Source: Legionellales bacterium UBA4759
GTDB taxonomy: Bacteria > Pseudomonadota > Gammaproteobacteria > Legionellales > Legionellaceae
Direction: 5' to 3'
DNA: 6,738 nucleotides
Assembly: GCA_002403515.1 (NCBI GenBank)
Contig: DHHZ01000103.1
Location: 1-6,738, forward strand
Below, piece by piece: positions 1-5,789 of the stretch (position 1 is its first letter; the number at the start of each line of letters is the position of its first letter). The position numbers and the translations under genes were made by a program. The notes below the pieces were generated by a model. The model was not told the origin of the DNA, made no database searches, and saw nothing but the letters and a program-made list of their open reading frames with translations.

Positions 1-2
1 GG

Positions 3-22
3 AGGGGGCTTTTAGGCCCCTT
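3..22 (-). terminator. Hairpin after the downstream paralogue, probable terminator
   Basis: A 7-bp stem (3-9 paired with 16-22, five G-C pairs plus one G-U and one A-U) encloses a 6-base loop. It lies 5 bp past the TAA stop (28-30) of the minus-strand pseudogene, where an intrinsic terminator is expected. The U-tract that would follow on the minus strand falls outside the window, so termination cannot be confirmed. On the plus strand the hairpin is not followed by a T-run, which argues against it serving a plus-strand gene. Confidence 0.6.
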
Positions 23-27
23 GAGAC

Positions 28-516
28 TTAATTTGGTTTTTTATCTGTACTAACATTTGCTATCTGATGCATTGATAAAAAACTTGCTAGTTTTTCAGGT
101 AATTTTAAGTCTTCGCCATTTAAAACTTTGGCAATTTGTAATTGTTCATGATGGGGGAGTGCTTTAAACTCATTTTTTAAAGGCCCGTATTCATCTTTAT
201 TTTCTGTTTTATAACGTTCAATATCTTTCAATAAAGCAATGACCATTTCATTGTCATGAAAATCTTTGAGTTTTAATTTTATGGATTCGGAAAGTGCTTC
301 TCTGCATTCCTTCATCTTATCTAGTGGGGGTTCAAAAGTAGCTACACGAGGAATCATGACATAGAAAGTATTTTCAGGCTTTTTTTCTGCTGTAGCTTCT
401 ATGACAATCGCGCGTATCGCAGATATTATTCTTCCAAAGTGCTCGTGTTTGCAGGATTTAGGATCTATATACCCACCATCCTTATCTAAATAACCATTAT
501 GTATATCTTCTTGCAC
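28..516 (-). CDS. Residual 162-aa ORF of the broken paralogue, hypothetical protein
   Basis: This is the longest open stretch left in the 28-641 pseudogene. The nominal start is GTG (516-514), but the frame stays open upstream for 24 more codons to a TAA, and that extension still resembles the paralogue, so the GTG is simply the first usable codon after the break. No ribosome binding site precedes it. Features seen: DNEMV at about residues 88-92, LLKDIERYKTE at about 95-105, YGPLKNEF at about 110-117, and LPHHEQLQIAKVLNGEDL at about 120-137. All have counterparts in the 252-aa ORF at 880-1638. The 3' end is natural and is followed by a hairpin. An automated annotation would probably call this a hypothetical protein. 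I infer it is untranslated or yields only a truncated product. Confidence 0.5.
   Translation of the reverse strand: MQEDIHNGYLDKDGGYIDPKSCKHEHFGRIISAIRAIVIEATAEKKPENTFYVMIPRVATFEPPLDKMKECREALSESIKLKLKDFHDNEMVIALLKDIERYKTENKDEYGPLKNEFKALPHHEQLQIAKVLNGEDLKLPEKLASFLSMHQIANVSTDKKPN
115..189. repeat. Direct repeat block A, copy 1 (pairs with 1192-1266)
   Basis: A 75-bp block differs from 1192-1266 at about 8 positions. It includes a 28-bp stretch that is identical in both copies (131-158 and 1208-1235). It encodes the YGPLK...PHHEQLQIAK segment in both paralogues and is the best-conserved remnant of the tandem duplication. The two copies are separated by 1077 bp in the same orientation, so they could also recombine with each other. 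Confidence 0.85.
206..270. repeat. Direct repeat block B, copy 1 (pairs with 1487-1551)
   Basis: A 65-bp block is roughly three quarters to four fifths identical to 1487-1551, starting with a 16-bp exact match (206-221 and 1487-1502). It encodes the DNEMV...LLKD(I/V)ERYKTE segment of both paralogues. The offset between copies is 1281 bp here but 1077 bp in block A. The 204-bp difference equals the 68 codons absent from the downstream paralogue. Confidence 0.75.
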
Positions 517-641
517 AGCTTTATTAAATTCGTCTTCTAGATACTGTTGATAATTGAAGCTGATATAAAATTTAATAATCGGTTATAGATAAGTATCCTT
601 AAAAAACTTTCAGAATCTTTCAATTGATATTTTGTCACCAT

Positions 642-673
642 ATTTCTCTGAATGTGTTGTTGAAATAATTATA
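642..673 (-). promoter_or_regulatory. Promoter -10 and leader of the downstream paralogue
   Basis: The minus strand reads TATAAT (673-668), a perfect -10 hexamer, 26 nt before the inferred ATG at 641. A weak AGAG (649-646) lies 4 nt before that ATG. The element is preceded by TC and followed by a leader with TCAACAA, both also found upstream of the paralogue at 1939. I could not identify a convincing -35. The -10 lies only 9 bp past the stop of the upstream copy (685-683), so each copy had its own promoter. Confidence 0.55.
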
Positions 674-879
674 GACAATGTTTCACCTTTTGTTCTTAGG
701 GGTTGTGTTAGTGATGTGAGGACCAAACAAACTATTCGTACTCCCTATATTTAAATTTTCGGCGCTTGTTATTAAACTTTCGGGTAGTTCATATTTTTTT
801 TCAAAATCATTATGGTTGATACTATCAACTACCGCTTCTGTGATTTGAGGAAGTTGCTTTGATTTAAAACCACTGATTT

Positions 880-1638
880 CTATCTCCCAAAAGCCATTTT
901 CTGAACAGTTTTCATTTTTAGGACTTGTAATCTATCATCCGAACAAAATAATTTAACCATTACTCTTTTATCATCCTCAGATAAATTTTTAATAGTGATT
1001 GCTGCATTATCCCCATGTCTACTGAGGTCAACAATTAGTCCATTTTGTTCATAGACGAAATGAGGATTTTCTTCTTGCGCCGGATGACCAAAAAGGGTAA
1101 ATCTTTGATTTAAACTTTTAGTCTGTATTTGTTTCATGAGTCCCTGGCTTGTTAAAAATGTTTCAAGTTTTGCAAATAATTTTATCTTTTCGCCATTCAA
1201 ATATTTAGCAATTTGTAATTGTTCATGATGGGGGAATTTTTTAAACTCCTTTTTTAAAGGCCCGTAATCTTCTTTCTTGGATTGCCTTAAAGTTTCTAAA
1301 GCTTTAGCGATTTGATAATTTTGATATGTTGTGGTTTCGTGGGACACCTTACTTGCAAACCAACCAACCCAATTTCGTTCGTATTTCATTTGAGGTACAC
1401 AGACTTTATCAAATATATCCTGAATATTGTGGGCGCTGATCTCTTCTTTCAGCAGTTGGGAATAAAAATTAAAGGCTTTTCTTTCAGTTTTATAACGTTC
1501 AACGTCCTTTAACAAGGCAGCAACCATTTCATTGTCTTGAAAAGGTTCTAGTTTTTTAACCAGGGCATCATAAGCGGCAGCTCGGTAATCATTTTTTTTA
1601 TCTGTAGGCATAGGAAGATTGATTAGAAAACCAGCCAT
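880..1638 (-). CDS. 252-aa ORF, middle portion of the frameshifted paralogue, hypothetical
   Basis: This is the longest uninterrupted part of the 683-1939 gene. The ATG at 1638 has no ribosome binding site, and the frame is open for about 20 codons upstream with sequence that fits the linker, so it is probably an internal methionine rather than a start. Visible features: QDNEMVAALLKDVERYKTE at about residues 34-52, a central stretch with many aromatic residues at about 55-122 that is absent from the sister copy, FPHHEQLQIAKYLNGE at about 135-150, and a segment from about residue 180 rich in alternating hydrophobic residues, suggesting beta strands. The last few residues before TAG are out of frame relative to the restored gene. 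Function unknown. Whether any protein is made depends on the upstream frameshift. Confidence 0.55.
   Translation of the reverse strand: MAGFLINLPMPTDKKNDYRAAAYDALVKKLEPFQDNEMVAALLKDVERYKTERKAFNFYSQLLKEEISAHNIQDIFDKVCVPQMKYERNWVGWFASKVSHETTTYQNYQIAKALETLRQSKKEDYGPLKKEFKKFPHHEQLQIAKYLNGEKIKLFAKLETFLTSQGLMKQIQTKSLNQRFTLFGHPAQEENPHFVYEQNGLIVDLSRHGDNAAITIKNLSEDDKRVMVKLFCSDDRLQVLKMKTVQKMAFGR
1192..1266. repeat. Direct repeat block A, copy 2 (pairs with 115-189)
   Basis: This is the partner of block A in the upstream paralogue, including the 28-bp exact core at 1208-1235. It encodes YGPLKKEF...HHEQLQIAK. The lower identity outside this block shows that the duplication is old rather than recent. Confidence 0.85.
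1487..1551. repeat. Direct repeat block B, copy 2 (pairs with 206-270)
   Basis: This is the partner of block B and encodes DNEMVAALLKDVERYKTE. The protein is better conserved than the DNA (KDVERYKTE against KDIERYKTE), so many substitutions between copies are silent. This implies that both copies were under protein-level selection for a time before they broke. Confidence 0.72.
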
Positions 1639-1684
1639 GCTATTTAAAGTTTTAACTTTGGTAGCATCACTTACTGTGTATGAA

Positions 1685-1939
1685 TCATCTGAATTTTTTT
1701 ATATACTCCATTTCTTCAAGTTTTTCTCTAATATCTTGCTTGAGTTTTGGTAATCCCTCATAGAGATTGAATAAAATAGAATATGTTTTTATAGAACTAA
1801 GGCCTTTAATTATATCATTTCGCTTGGCTGTCTTTGGTATATTTTGTTCATAATGATTTTGAATCAAGAAATTAATCAAAGGCTCTAAATAAGTATCTTC
1901 GAGATAATTTTGGCTATCAGTTAAAAGAATGTCGGGCAT
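1685..1939 (-). CDS. 84-aa ORF, N-terminal portion of the frameshifted paralogue, hypothetical
   Basis: This ORF carries the true start of the upstream paralogue: ATG at 1939-1937, preceded by AGAG (1950-1947) and a TATAAT box at 1974-1969. Residues 5-30 (LLTDSQNYLEDTYLEPLINF) align with the broken 5' end of the sister gene, so the segment belongs to the larger family protein and is not a separate small gene. The final codons (KKFR then TGA) follow the A7 run and lie in the wrong frame relative to the restored gene. The sequence is predicted to be mostly helical and ends in a Lys/Glu-rich stretch. As it stands the product would be an 84-aa truncated peptide of unknown role. Confidence 0.55.
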   Translation of the reverse strand: MPDILLTDSQNYLEDTYLEPLINFLIQNHYEQNIPKTAKRNDIIKGLSSIKTYSILFNLYEGLPKLKQDIREKLEEMEYIKKFR

Positions 1940-1974
1940 GACATTGCTCTAAAAGTATTGTTGATCTGATTATA
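1940..1974 (-). promoter_or_regulatory. Promoter -10 and leader of the upstream paralogue
   Basis: The minus strand shows TATAAT (1974-1969), 29 nt before the ATG at 1939, with AGAG (1950-1947) as a weak ribosome binding site 7 nt before the start. The context TCTATAAT, three bases, then (A/T)TCAACAA, AC and AGAG is the same as upstream of the sister gene at 641. No good -35 is visible at 16-18 bp. It shares a 95-bp divergent intergenic region with the plus-strand operon. Confidence 0.6.
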
Positions 1975-2014
1975 GACTATTGGTGAATTAACTCTGTTTT
2001 ATTGAAAATAAATT

Positions 2015-2023
2015 TGATATACT
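2015..2023 (+). promoter_or_regulatory. Extended -10 promoter of the MFS-MFS-deoB operon
   Basis: TGATATACT matches the extended -10 pattern TGnTATAAT with one mismatch in the hexamer (TATACT, 2018-2023). Extended -10 promoters can work with a poor -35, and none is obvious here. Initiation would fall around 2030, so the ATG at 2034 would be almost leaderless while the ATG at 2061 would have a leader of about 30 nt containing a Shine-Dalgarno. It diverges from the minus-strand promoter at 1969-1974. Confidence 0.5.
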
Positions 2024-2060
2024 TCGTCTCCAAATGATATTGTCCTTTGGAAGCGCAAAG

Positions 2061-3326
2061 ATGGGCCAAACAAAACCGAACTTATCAATTCAAAAAGCTT
2101 GGGTAGTGTGTTTTGTTGCGAGTTTATTCTTTTTATTTGAGTTTATTCAACTCAGTAGCTTTGACACGCTCAATCATCACATTTCCACCCAATTTCAACT
2201 CAATGCCTCAAAATTAAGTTTCTTAGGTAGTGCTTTTCTTTGGGGGAATGTTATTTTCTTATTACCCGCAGGTCTTTTACTAGACCGTTTTGGCTCTCGC
2301 CGCACTATATTAGTCAGTTTATCCGTGTCCGTTTTGGGCGTATTTTTATTTTCTATCGCACACAGTTTTACCTTGGTATTTATTGCACGCTTTATGTCAG
2401 GTATTGGCAATGCATTTTGCTTTGTTTCTTTGGTTGTATTAGTAAATCGTTGGTTTCCATCAAATAAACAAGCTTTTGCCATGGGGGTTTTGGTAAATAT
2501 GGCTTTTATCGGTGGTTTATTTGCACATACGCCTTTAGTCATGCTTTTAAATCAATTTGGTTGGCAAAATATCATGTGGGGGAATGTGATTTTGGGTCTT
2601 TTGATTTTAACCCTCATTTATTTTTATGTAGAAAATTACCCTGAGCAACTCGCCAGCCAATATCAACAACATGGCTTTCAAACGGATGGTTTTTTTTCAG
2701 GTTTAAAACATATTCTCACCACACAAAATATTGCCGCAGGTCTTTATACCGCATGTTTAAATTTACCCATTATGGTGCTTTGTGCGTTGTGGGGTATCCA
2801 GTATTTACAAGTGGTGCACCATTTAAGTATGTATGACTCAAGCAATGCAGTCAGTATGATATTTTTAGGGAGTATGCTTGGCTGTCCTTTGGCAGGATTT
2901 CTATCTGATAAAATCCAAAAAAGAAAACCTGTGATGTGGATTGGTGCTTTGGCAACTCTTGTTTTATCTATCCCATTGGTTTTGACACAATTGAATATTT
3001 CACCCAATTTGTTGATGTGTATATTTTTTGCTTTGGGTTGTGTGACCTCAGCACAAGTGTTGAGTTACCCTTTAATTGCTGAAAGTAATTCGATGCAATA
3101 CTCTGGTAGAGCTTGCTCGATTGCCTCATTCATTATTATGGGAGGGGGCATGCTTGCACAAATATTATTTGGATATTTATTGTCTTTTAAAGGCGCTGAT
3201 ACAACACATTTGAGTGTGGCTCAATTTCAGTTTGCCATGTATCTATTTCCTGTGAGTGTGCTGATTGCCATTGTTGCCATGGTATTGCTTCGGGAAACCA
3301 ATTGTCGTAATCACATGGAGTCTTAA
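2061..3326 (+). CDS. MFS transporter, Pht-like (phagosomal transporter group)
   Basis: This is an inner-membrane permease of the major facilitator superfamily (12-helix type), 421 aa from the preferred start. The frame is open from ATG 2034 (430 aa), but that codon has no ribosome binding site and sits at the predicted transcript start. ATG 2061 is preceded by GGAAG (2049-2053) at ideal spacing and begins just before the first helix. In the longer numbering: first helix about 21-39 containing FFLFEFIQ, MFS motif A as GLLLDRFGSRR at 80-90, RFMSGIGNAFCF at 119-130, a second motif-A copy GFLSDKIQKRK at 288-298 after the central loop, and a last helix ending near 419. The FxFEFIQ start and the RF-GIG-AFCF segment are shared with the next gene and, from memory, resemble the Legionella/Coxiella Pht group, which imports amino acids or nucleosides. 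Substrate unknown; the deoB linkage hints at nucleosides. A T8 run near 2690-2697 does not break the frame. Confidence 0.9.
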   Translation: MGQTKPNLSIQKAWVVCFVASLFFLFEFIQLSSFDTLNHHISTQFQLNASKLSFLGSAFLWGNVIFLLPAGLLLDRFGSRRTILVSLSVSVLGVFLFSIAHSFTLVFIARFMSGIGNAFCFVSLVVLVNRWFPSNKQAFAMGVLVNMAFIGGLFAHTPLVMLLNQFGWQNIMWGNVILGLLILTLIYFYVENYPEQLASQYQQHGFQTDGFFSGLKHILTTQNIAAGLYTACLNLPIMVLCALWGIQYLQVVHHLSMYDSSNAVSMIFLGSMLGCPLAGFLSDKIQKRKPVMWIGALATLVLSIPLVLTQLNISPNLLMCIFFALGCVTSAQVLSYPLIAESNSMQYSGRACSIASFIIMGGGMLAQILFGYLLSFKGADTTHLSVAQFQFAMYLFPVSVLIAIVAMVLLRETNCRNHMES

Positions 3327-3332
3327 TTCGTT

Positions 3333-4604
3333 ATGCACCTTGCTCAGGAAACTTCGAAAGGTTTGAGTCGTTCCAAGTTTTTACCTTTTATTGTATGTTT
3401 TGCGGCATCCTTGTTTTTCTTTTATGAATTTATTCAAGGAAATATGTTTTCTTCAATTGCTGATAATCTGATGCAAGATTTTCAAATTGGTGCAGATAAA
3501 ATGACTTATCTTTCCAGTATTTATTATCTTTCAAATGTTATATTTTTGTTTATAGCCGGTTATGTTCTAGATCATTATTCTCCCAAAAAAACCTTGTTAT
3601 GGGCTATGTTATCTTGTGTGGTGAGTACTTTTTTATTTGCACATACAACAAGTTTTTCTGTGGCTTTAATTTGTCGTTTTATCGCAGGGATAGGTAGCGC
3701 CTTTTGTTTTCTAGGACCTATTCGAGTGGCTTCTCATTGGTTTCCTGTTAATCGTATGGCCATGATTACCGGCATGATTGTTACCTTTGCCATGACTGGT
3801 GGTATTTTGTCGCAATACCCATTGGCGCAATTGGTACAACATATTGGTTGGCGCCAATCCGTGGATATCGTTGGCTGGTTTGGTTTATTTTTATTTTTAT
3901 TGATGGCCTGGGGGATACGTGAAACCCATACGCCTTGTGAAATTCCTCATGAGCCAGTTAAAATCGATCTTTTAAAAACCTTTAAGAATATTTATTTAAA
4001 TCCAACCATCATTAAATCTGCCCTTTATACCAGCTTAATGAATATGGCTGTTGCCGTTTTTGGTGCCATGATGGGAACTTTGTATTTGATGCAGCGCTTA
4101 GATGTTCCTAAATCAACCGCTTCAATGATCAATTCCATGTTATTTTTTGGGGCAATCATTGGTGGACCATTGGTCGGATGGATATCAGATCATCTGCAAA
4201 AAAGAATTGTACCCATGAAAATATCAGCGGCCATCACACTTTGGTTAATTTTGATGGTCATGTATATGCCGATGAATGCTATCATGATGGGTTTTGTATT
4301 TTTCTTAGTGGGTTTAGTGACTGCAGCGCAAGTGATAAGTTACGCTTTTGTTGCTGAAACCCATCCGCCCGCGATTACAGCGATGGCTGTGAGTGCGATT
4401 TCTGTTTTAACGCAAGGTGGGTATGTCATTTATCAAAATATTTTTAGCTTTATATTAACACATACTGGCGAGTATTCAGTGGTGCAGGGCGCACCAGTTT
4501 ATACCTTGCATAGCTATCAAATCGCCGCTATTATTTTACCTTTAGGTGTGGCGCTTGCTTATCTTTTAAGTTCACGTTTACGTGAAACCCATTCTACGCT
4601 ATAG
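3333..4604 (+). CDS. MFS transporter, Pht-like, paralogue of the upstream permease
   Basis: This is the second 12-helix major facilitator permease, 423 aa, clearly paralogous to the gene before it: FFFYEFIQ at 28-35, motif A as GYVLDHYSPKK at 76-86, RFIAGIGSAFCF at 115-126, GWISDHLQKR at 282-291, and the AAQVISYAFVAE stretch at 331-342 matching SAQVLSYPLIAE upstream. The ATG lies 6 bp after the upstream stop. The nearest Shine-Dalgarno (GGAG, 3316-3319) is 13 nt away inside the upstream gene, so translation is probably coupled. The loop after the first six helices (about 195-215) is short. The two permeases are too diverged for recent duplication and may have different substrates; paired Pht genes are known in Legionella, where PhtC and PhtD were linked to thymidine acquisition. 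I infer a nucleoside or related nutrient from the adjacent deoB, but an amino-acid substrate is also possible. Confidence 0.9.
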   Translation: MHLAQETSKGLSRSKFLPFIVCFAASLFFFYEFIQGNMFSSIADNLMQDFQIGADKMTYLSSIYYLSNVIFLFIAGYVLDHYSPKKTLLWAMLSCVVSTFLFAHTTSFSVALICRFIAGIGSAFCFLGPIRVASHWFPVNRMAMITGMIVTFAMTGGILSQYPLAQLVQHIGWRQSVDIVGWFGLFLFLLMAWGIRETHTPCEIPHEPVKIDLLKTFKNIYLNPTIIKSALYTSLMNMAVAVFGAMMGTLYLMQRLDVPKSTASMINSMLFFGAIIGGPLVGWISDHLQKRIVPMKISAAITLWLILMVMYMPMNAIMMGFVFFLVGLVTAAQVISYAFVAETHPPAITAMAVSAISVLTQGGYVIYQNIFSFILTHTGEYSVVQGAPVYTLHSYQIAAIILPLGVALAYLLSSRLRETHSTL

Positions 4605-4613
4605 GATTATTGC

Positions 4614-5789
4614 ATGAAATCAGGTCGTGTTTGTATTTTAATGATGGATTCATTGGGAATTGGCGCATCATTGGATGCCAAAAAATATGGGGATGAAAAA
4701 GCCAACACTTTAGCCCATATTTTGGATAATTCGCCATCTATATATATTCCAAATTTAAAGCGTTTGGGGTTGTTACATGCTTTAGAGCTTAGTTCCGGAT
4801 TAAATTATCATGGTGAAATTGAGGCTCAAGGCCAATATGGTTATGGGATTGAGCAAAGTCATGGTAAAGATACACCCAGTGGGCATTGGGAATTGATGGG
4901 AGTACCAGTCTTATTCGATTGGGGGTATTTTCCTGAAAAAGTTCCATGTTTTCCTGAACAATTGATACAAGATTTTTTAAAAGAAACAGGTTTAGCAGGT
5001 GTTTTAGGAAATTGTCATGCCTCAGGCACTGAAATTATTGAACGATTTGGAAAAGAACACCAAGAAACAGGATATCCAATTGTCTATACTTCAGCAGACA
5101 GTGTTTTTCAAATTGCAGCTCATGAGCAACATTTTGGTTTAGAGCGTTTGTATGAAATCTGTGAAGTAGCACGTCGCTTAGTAGATGATTACAAAATTGG
5201 CCGTGTGATTGCAAGACCTTTTATTGGCTCAGCTGGCGCGTATACCCGCACAGCCAATCGAAGGGATTATACAACACCGCCCTTTGAACCCACCTTATTA
5301 GATCATTTAAAAGCTGCCGGGCATCGCGTTTATGCGATAGGTAAAATTGCAGATATTTTTGCCAATCAAGGTGTGACGGATGTTATCCATGGTCAAGACA
5401 ACCAGGACTTGTTCAATCAGACTTTAGAGGTCATGAAAAATGCACCTGATGGAAGTTTAGTCTTCACCAATTTTGTTGATTTTGATTCAAAATATGGTCA
5501 TCGTCGAGACATTGTTGGTTATGCTAAAGCACTTGAGCAGTTTGATAAAAATTTAGAGAATCTCGAACAGATTTTACAGCCTAATGACATCGTTTTTATC
5601 GTTGCAGATCATGGTTGTGACCCAACACTCCCTGGTTCTGATCATACGCGCGAACACATTCCAATTGTCATGTTTGGTCAAAAAATTAAGGGTGGTTGCA
5701 TCGGCCCTCGACAAACATTTGCAGACGTTGGACAAACCATTGCAAATTATTTCAATATTCCTGCATTAAAAGCAGGGCAGGCATTTTAA
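4614..5789 (+). CDS. deoB: Phosphopentomutase DeoB (EC 5.4.2.7)
   Basis: This cytoplasmic enzyme interconverts ribose- or deoxyribose-1-phosphate and the 5-phosphate, linking nucleoside phosphorolysis to the pentose phosphate pathway and to deoxyribose-phosphate aldolase. It is an alkaline-phosphatase-superfamily, Mn-dependent mutase. The 391-aa length is normal for the family. Expected residues are present: Asp12 in MMDSLGIG, Thr87 in HGKDTPSGHWE (the residue phosphorylated in the family), Asp291 and His296 in FDSKYGH, Asp332-His333 in ADHGCD, and His344 in GSDHTREH. Together these form the di-metal site. The cap domain occupies roughly residues 100-220, with ASGTEI and YTSADSVFQIAAHE. ATG at 4614 is preceded by AGGA (4603-4606), 9 bp after the MFS stop, so it is cotranscribed with both permeases. 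No deoA, deoC or deoD is in the window. Intact, with no anomalies. Confidence 0.97.
   Translation: MKSGRVCILMMDSLGIGASLDAKKYGDEKANTLAHILDNSPSIYIPNLKRLGLLHALELSSGLNYHGEIEAQGQYGYGIEQSHGKDTPSGHWELMGVPVLFDWGYFPEKVPCFPEQLIQDFLKETGLAGVLGNCHASGTEIIERFGKEHQETGYPIVYTSADSVFQIAAHEQHFGLERLYEICEVARRLVDDYKIGRVIARPFIGSAGAYTRTANRRDYTTPPFEPTLLDHLKAAGHRVYAIGKIADIFANQGVTDVIHGQDNQDLFNQTLEVMKNAPDGSLVFTNFVDFDSKYGHRRDIVGYAKALEQFDKNLENLEQILQPNDIVFIVADHGCDPTLPGSDHTREHIPIVMFGQKIKGGCIGPRQTFADVGQTIANYFNIPALKAGQAF

Larger units (their letters stand above)
28..641 (-). pseudogene. Broken paralogue (downstream copy) of the 683-1939 gene, unknown function
   Basis: This is a decayed second copy of the gene at 683-1939. The original start is read as ATG at 641-639, giving MVTKYQLKDSESF, which matches MPDILLTDSQNY of the other copy. 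Restoring one T in the T6 run (601-606) continues the frame as FKDTYL, aligned with LEDTYL of the paralogue. An in-frame TAA then follows where the paralogue has Glu, and the frame stays open from there to the TAA at 28-30. With one base restored the span is exactly 205 codons. Relative to its sister it lacks a 68-codon central segment (after YKTE) and the whole C-terminal domain, and probably has a shorter N-terminal linker. The promoter-leader and two DNA blocks are shared with the sister. I do not recognise the family. No transmembrane segment or signal peptide is evident, and the protein would be soluble and charged. The frameshift plus the stop make loss of full-length product very likely. 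Confidence 0.82.
683..1939 (-). pseudogene. Frameshifted ~418-aa gene of unknown function, upstream paralogue
   Basis: Three open stretches follow one another in different frames and join into one gene. The first is MPDILLTDSQNY...MEYIK (from 1939). The A7 run at 1700-1694 then shifts the frame; with one A fewer, reading continues ...NSDDSYTVSDATKV... with no stop into the ORF starting at 1638. A second break lies between about 925 and 889, most simply one A missing from the A5 run at 919-915. Adding it gives LKNENCSENGFWEIEISGFK and about 55 further codons to TGA at 685-683. The shifts cancel, so the restored gene is 419 codons. Layout of the restored protein: N-terminal segment (1-82), linker, DNEMV...YKTE region (~134-152), a 68-aa central segment (~155-222) absent from the sister copy, PHHEQLQIAK motif (~236-245), and a C-terminal segment (~275-418) that may be a separate domain. 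Soluble and charged, with no recognised family. The breaks may be decay, phase variation or, less likely, sequence error. Confidence 0.75.

Noticed and set aside
1312..1512. 66-aa open frame on the plus strand
   Set aside because: It lies antisense to the conserved paralogue segment. Its hydrophobic look comes from reverse-reading AT-rich charged codons; no promoter or ribosome binding site is visible.
1694..1700. Programmed -1 ribosomal frameshift at the A AAA AAA heptamer
   Set aside because: A -1 shift leads to a stop within about ten codons. Joining the ORFs needs the opposite shift (one base skipped), for which the site has no known arrangement.
28..1939. Toxin-antitoxin pair or two-gene defence system made of the small minus-strand ORFs
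   Set aside because: The small sizes result from frameshifts. Reconstruction shows paralogous copies of one larger gene, with no nuclease, kinase or DNA-binding motif seen.
1940..2060. Riboswitch or structured leader before the permease operon
   Set aside because: The leader is only about 30 nt after the predicted start, and no conserved riboswitch core or strong hairpin is visible.
2240..2467. Alternative-frame ORF in the plus strand of the first permease
   Set aside because: It overlaps the conserved MFS motif A region in another frame and has no independent support.
2195..3007. Open frames on the minus strand inside the first permease (2195-2542 and 2744-3007)
   Set aside because: They lie antisense to a clear MFS gene with all motifs in frame. 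Their translations show no recognisable pattern and their starts lack ribosome binding sites.
5584..5769. 61-aa alternative-frame ORF at the 3' end of deoB
   Set aside because: It covers the metal-binding ADHG and DHTREH region of DeoB in a different frame, so it is a shadow.
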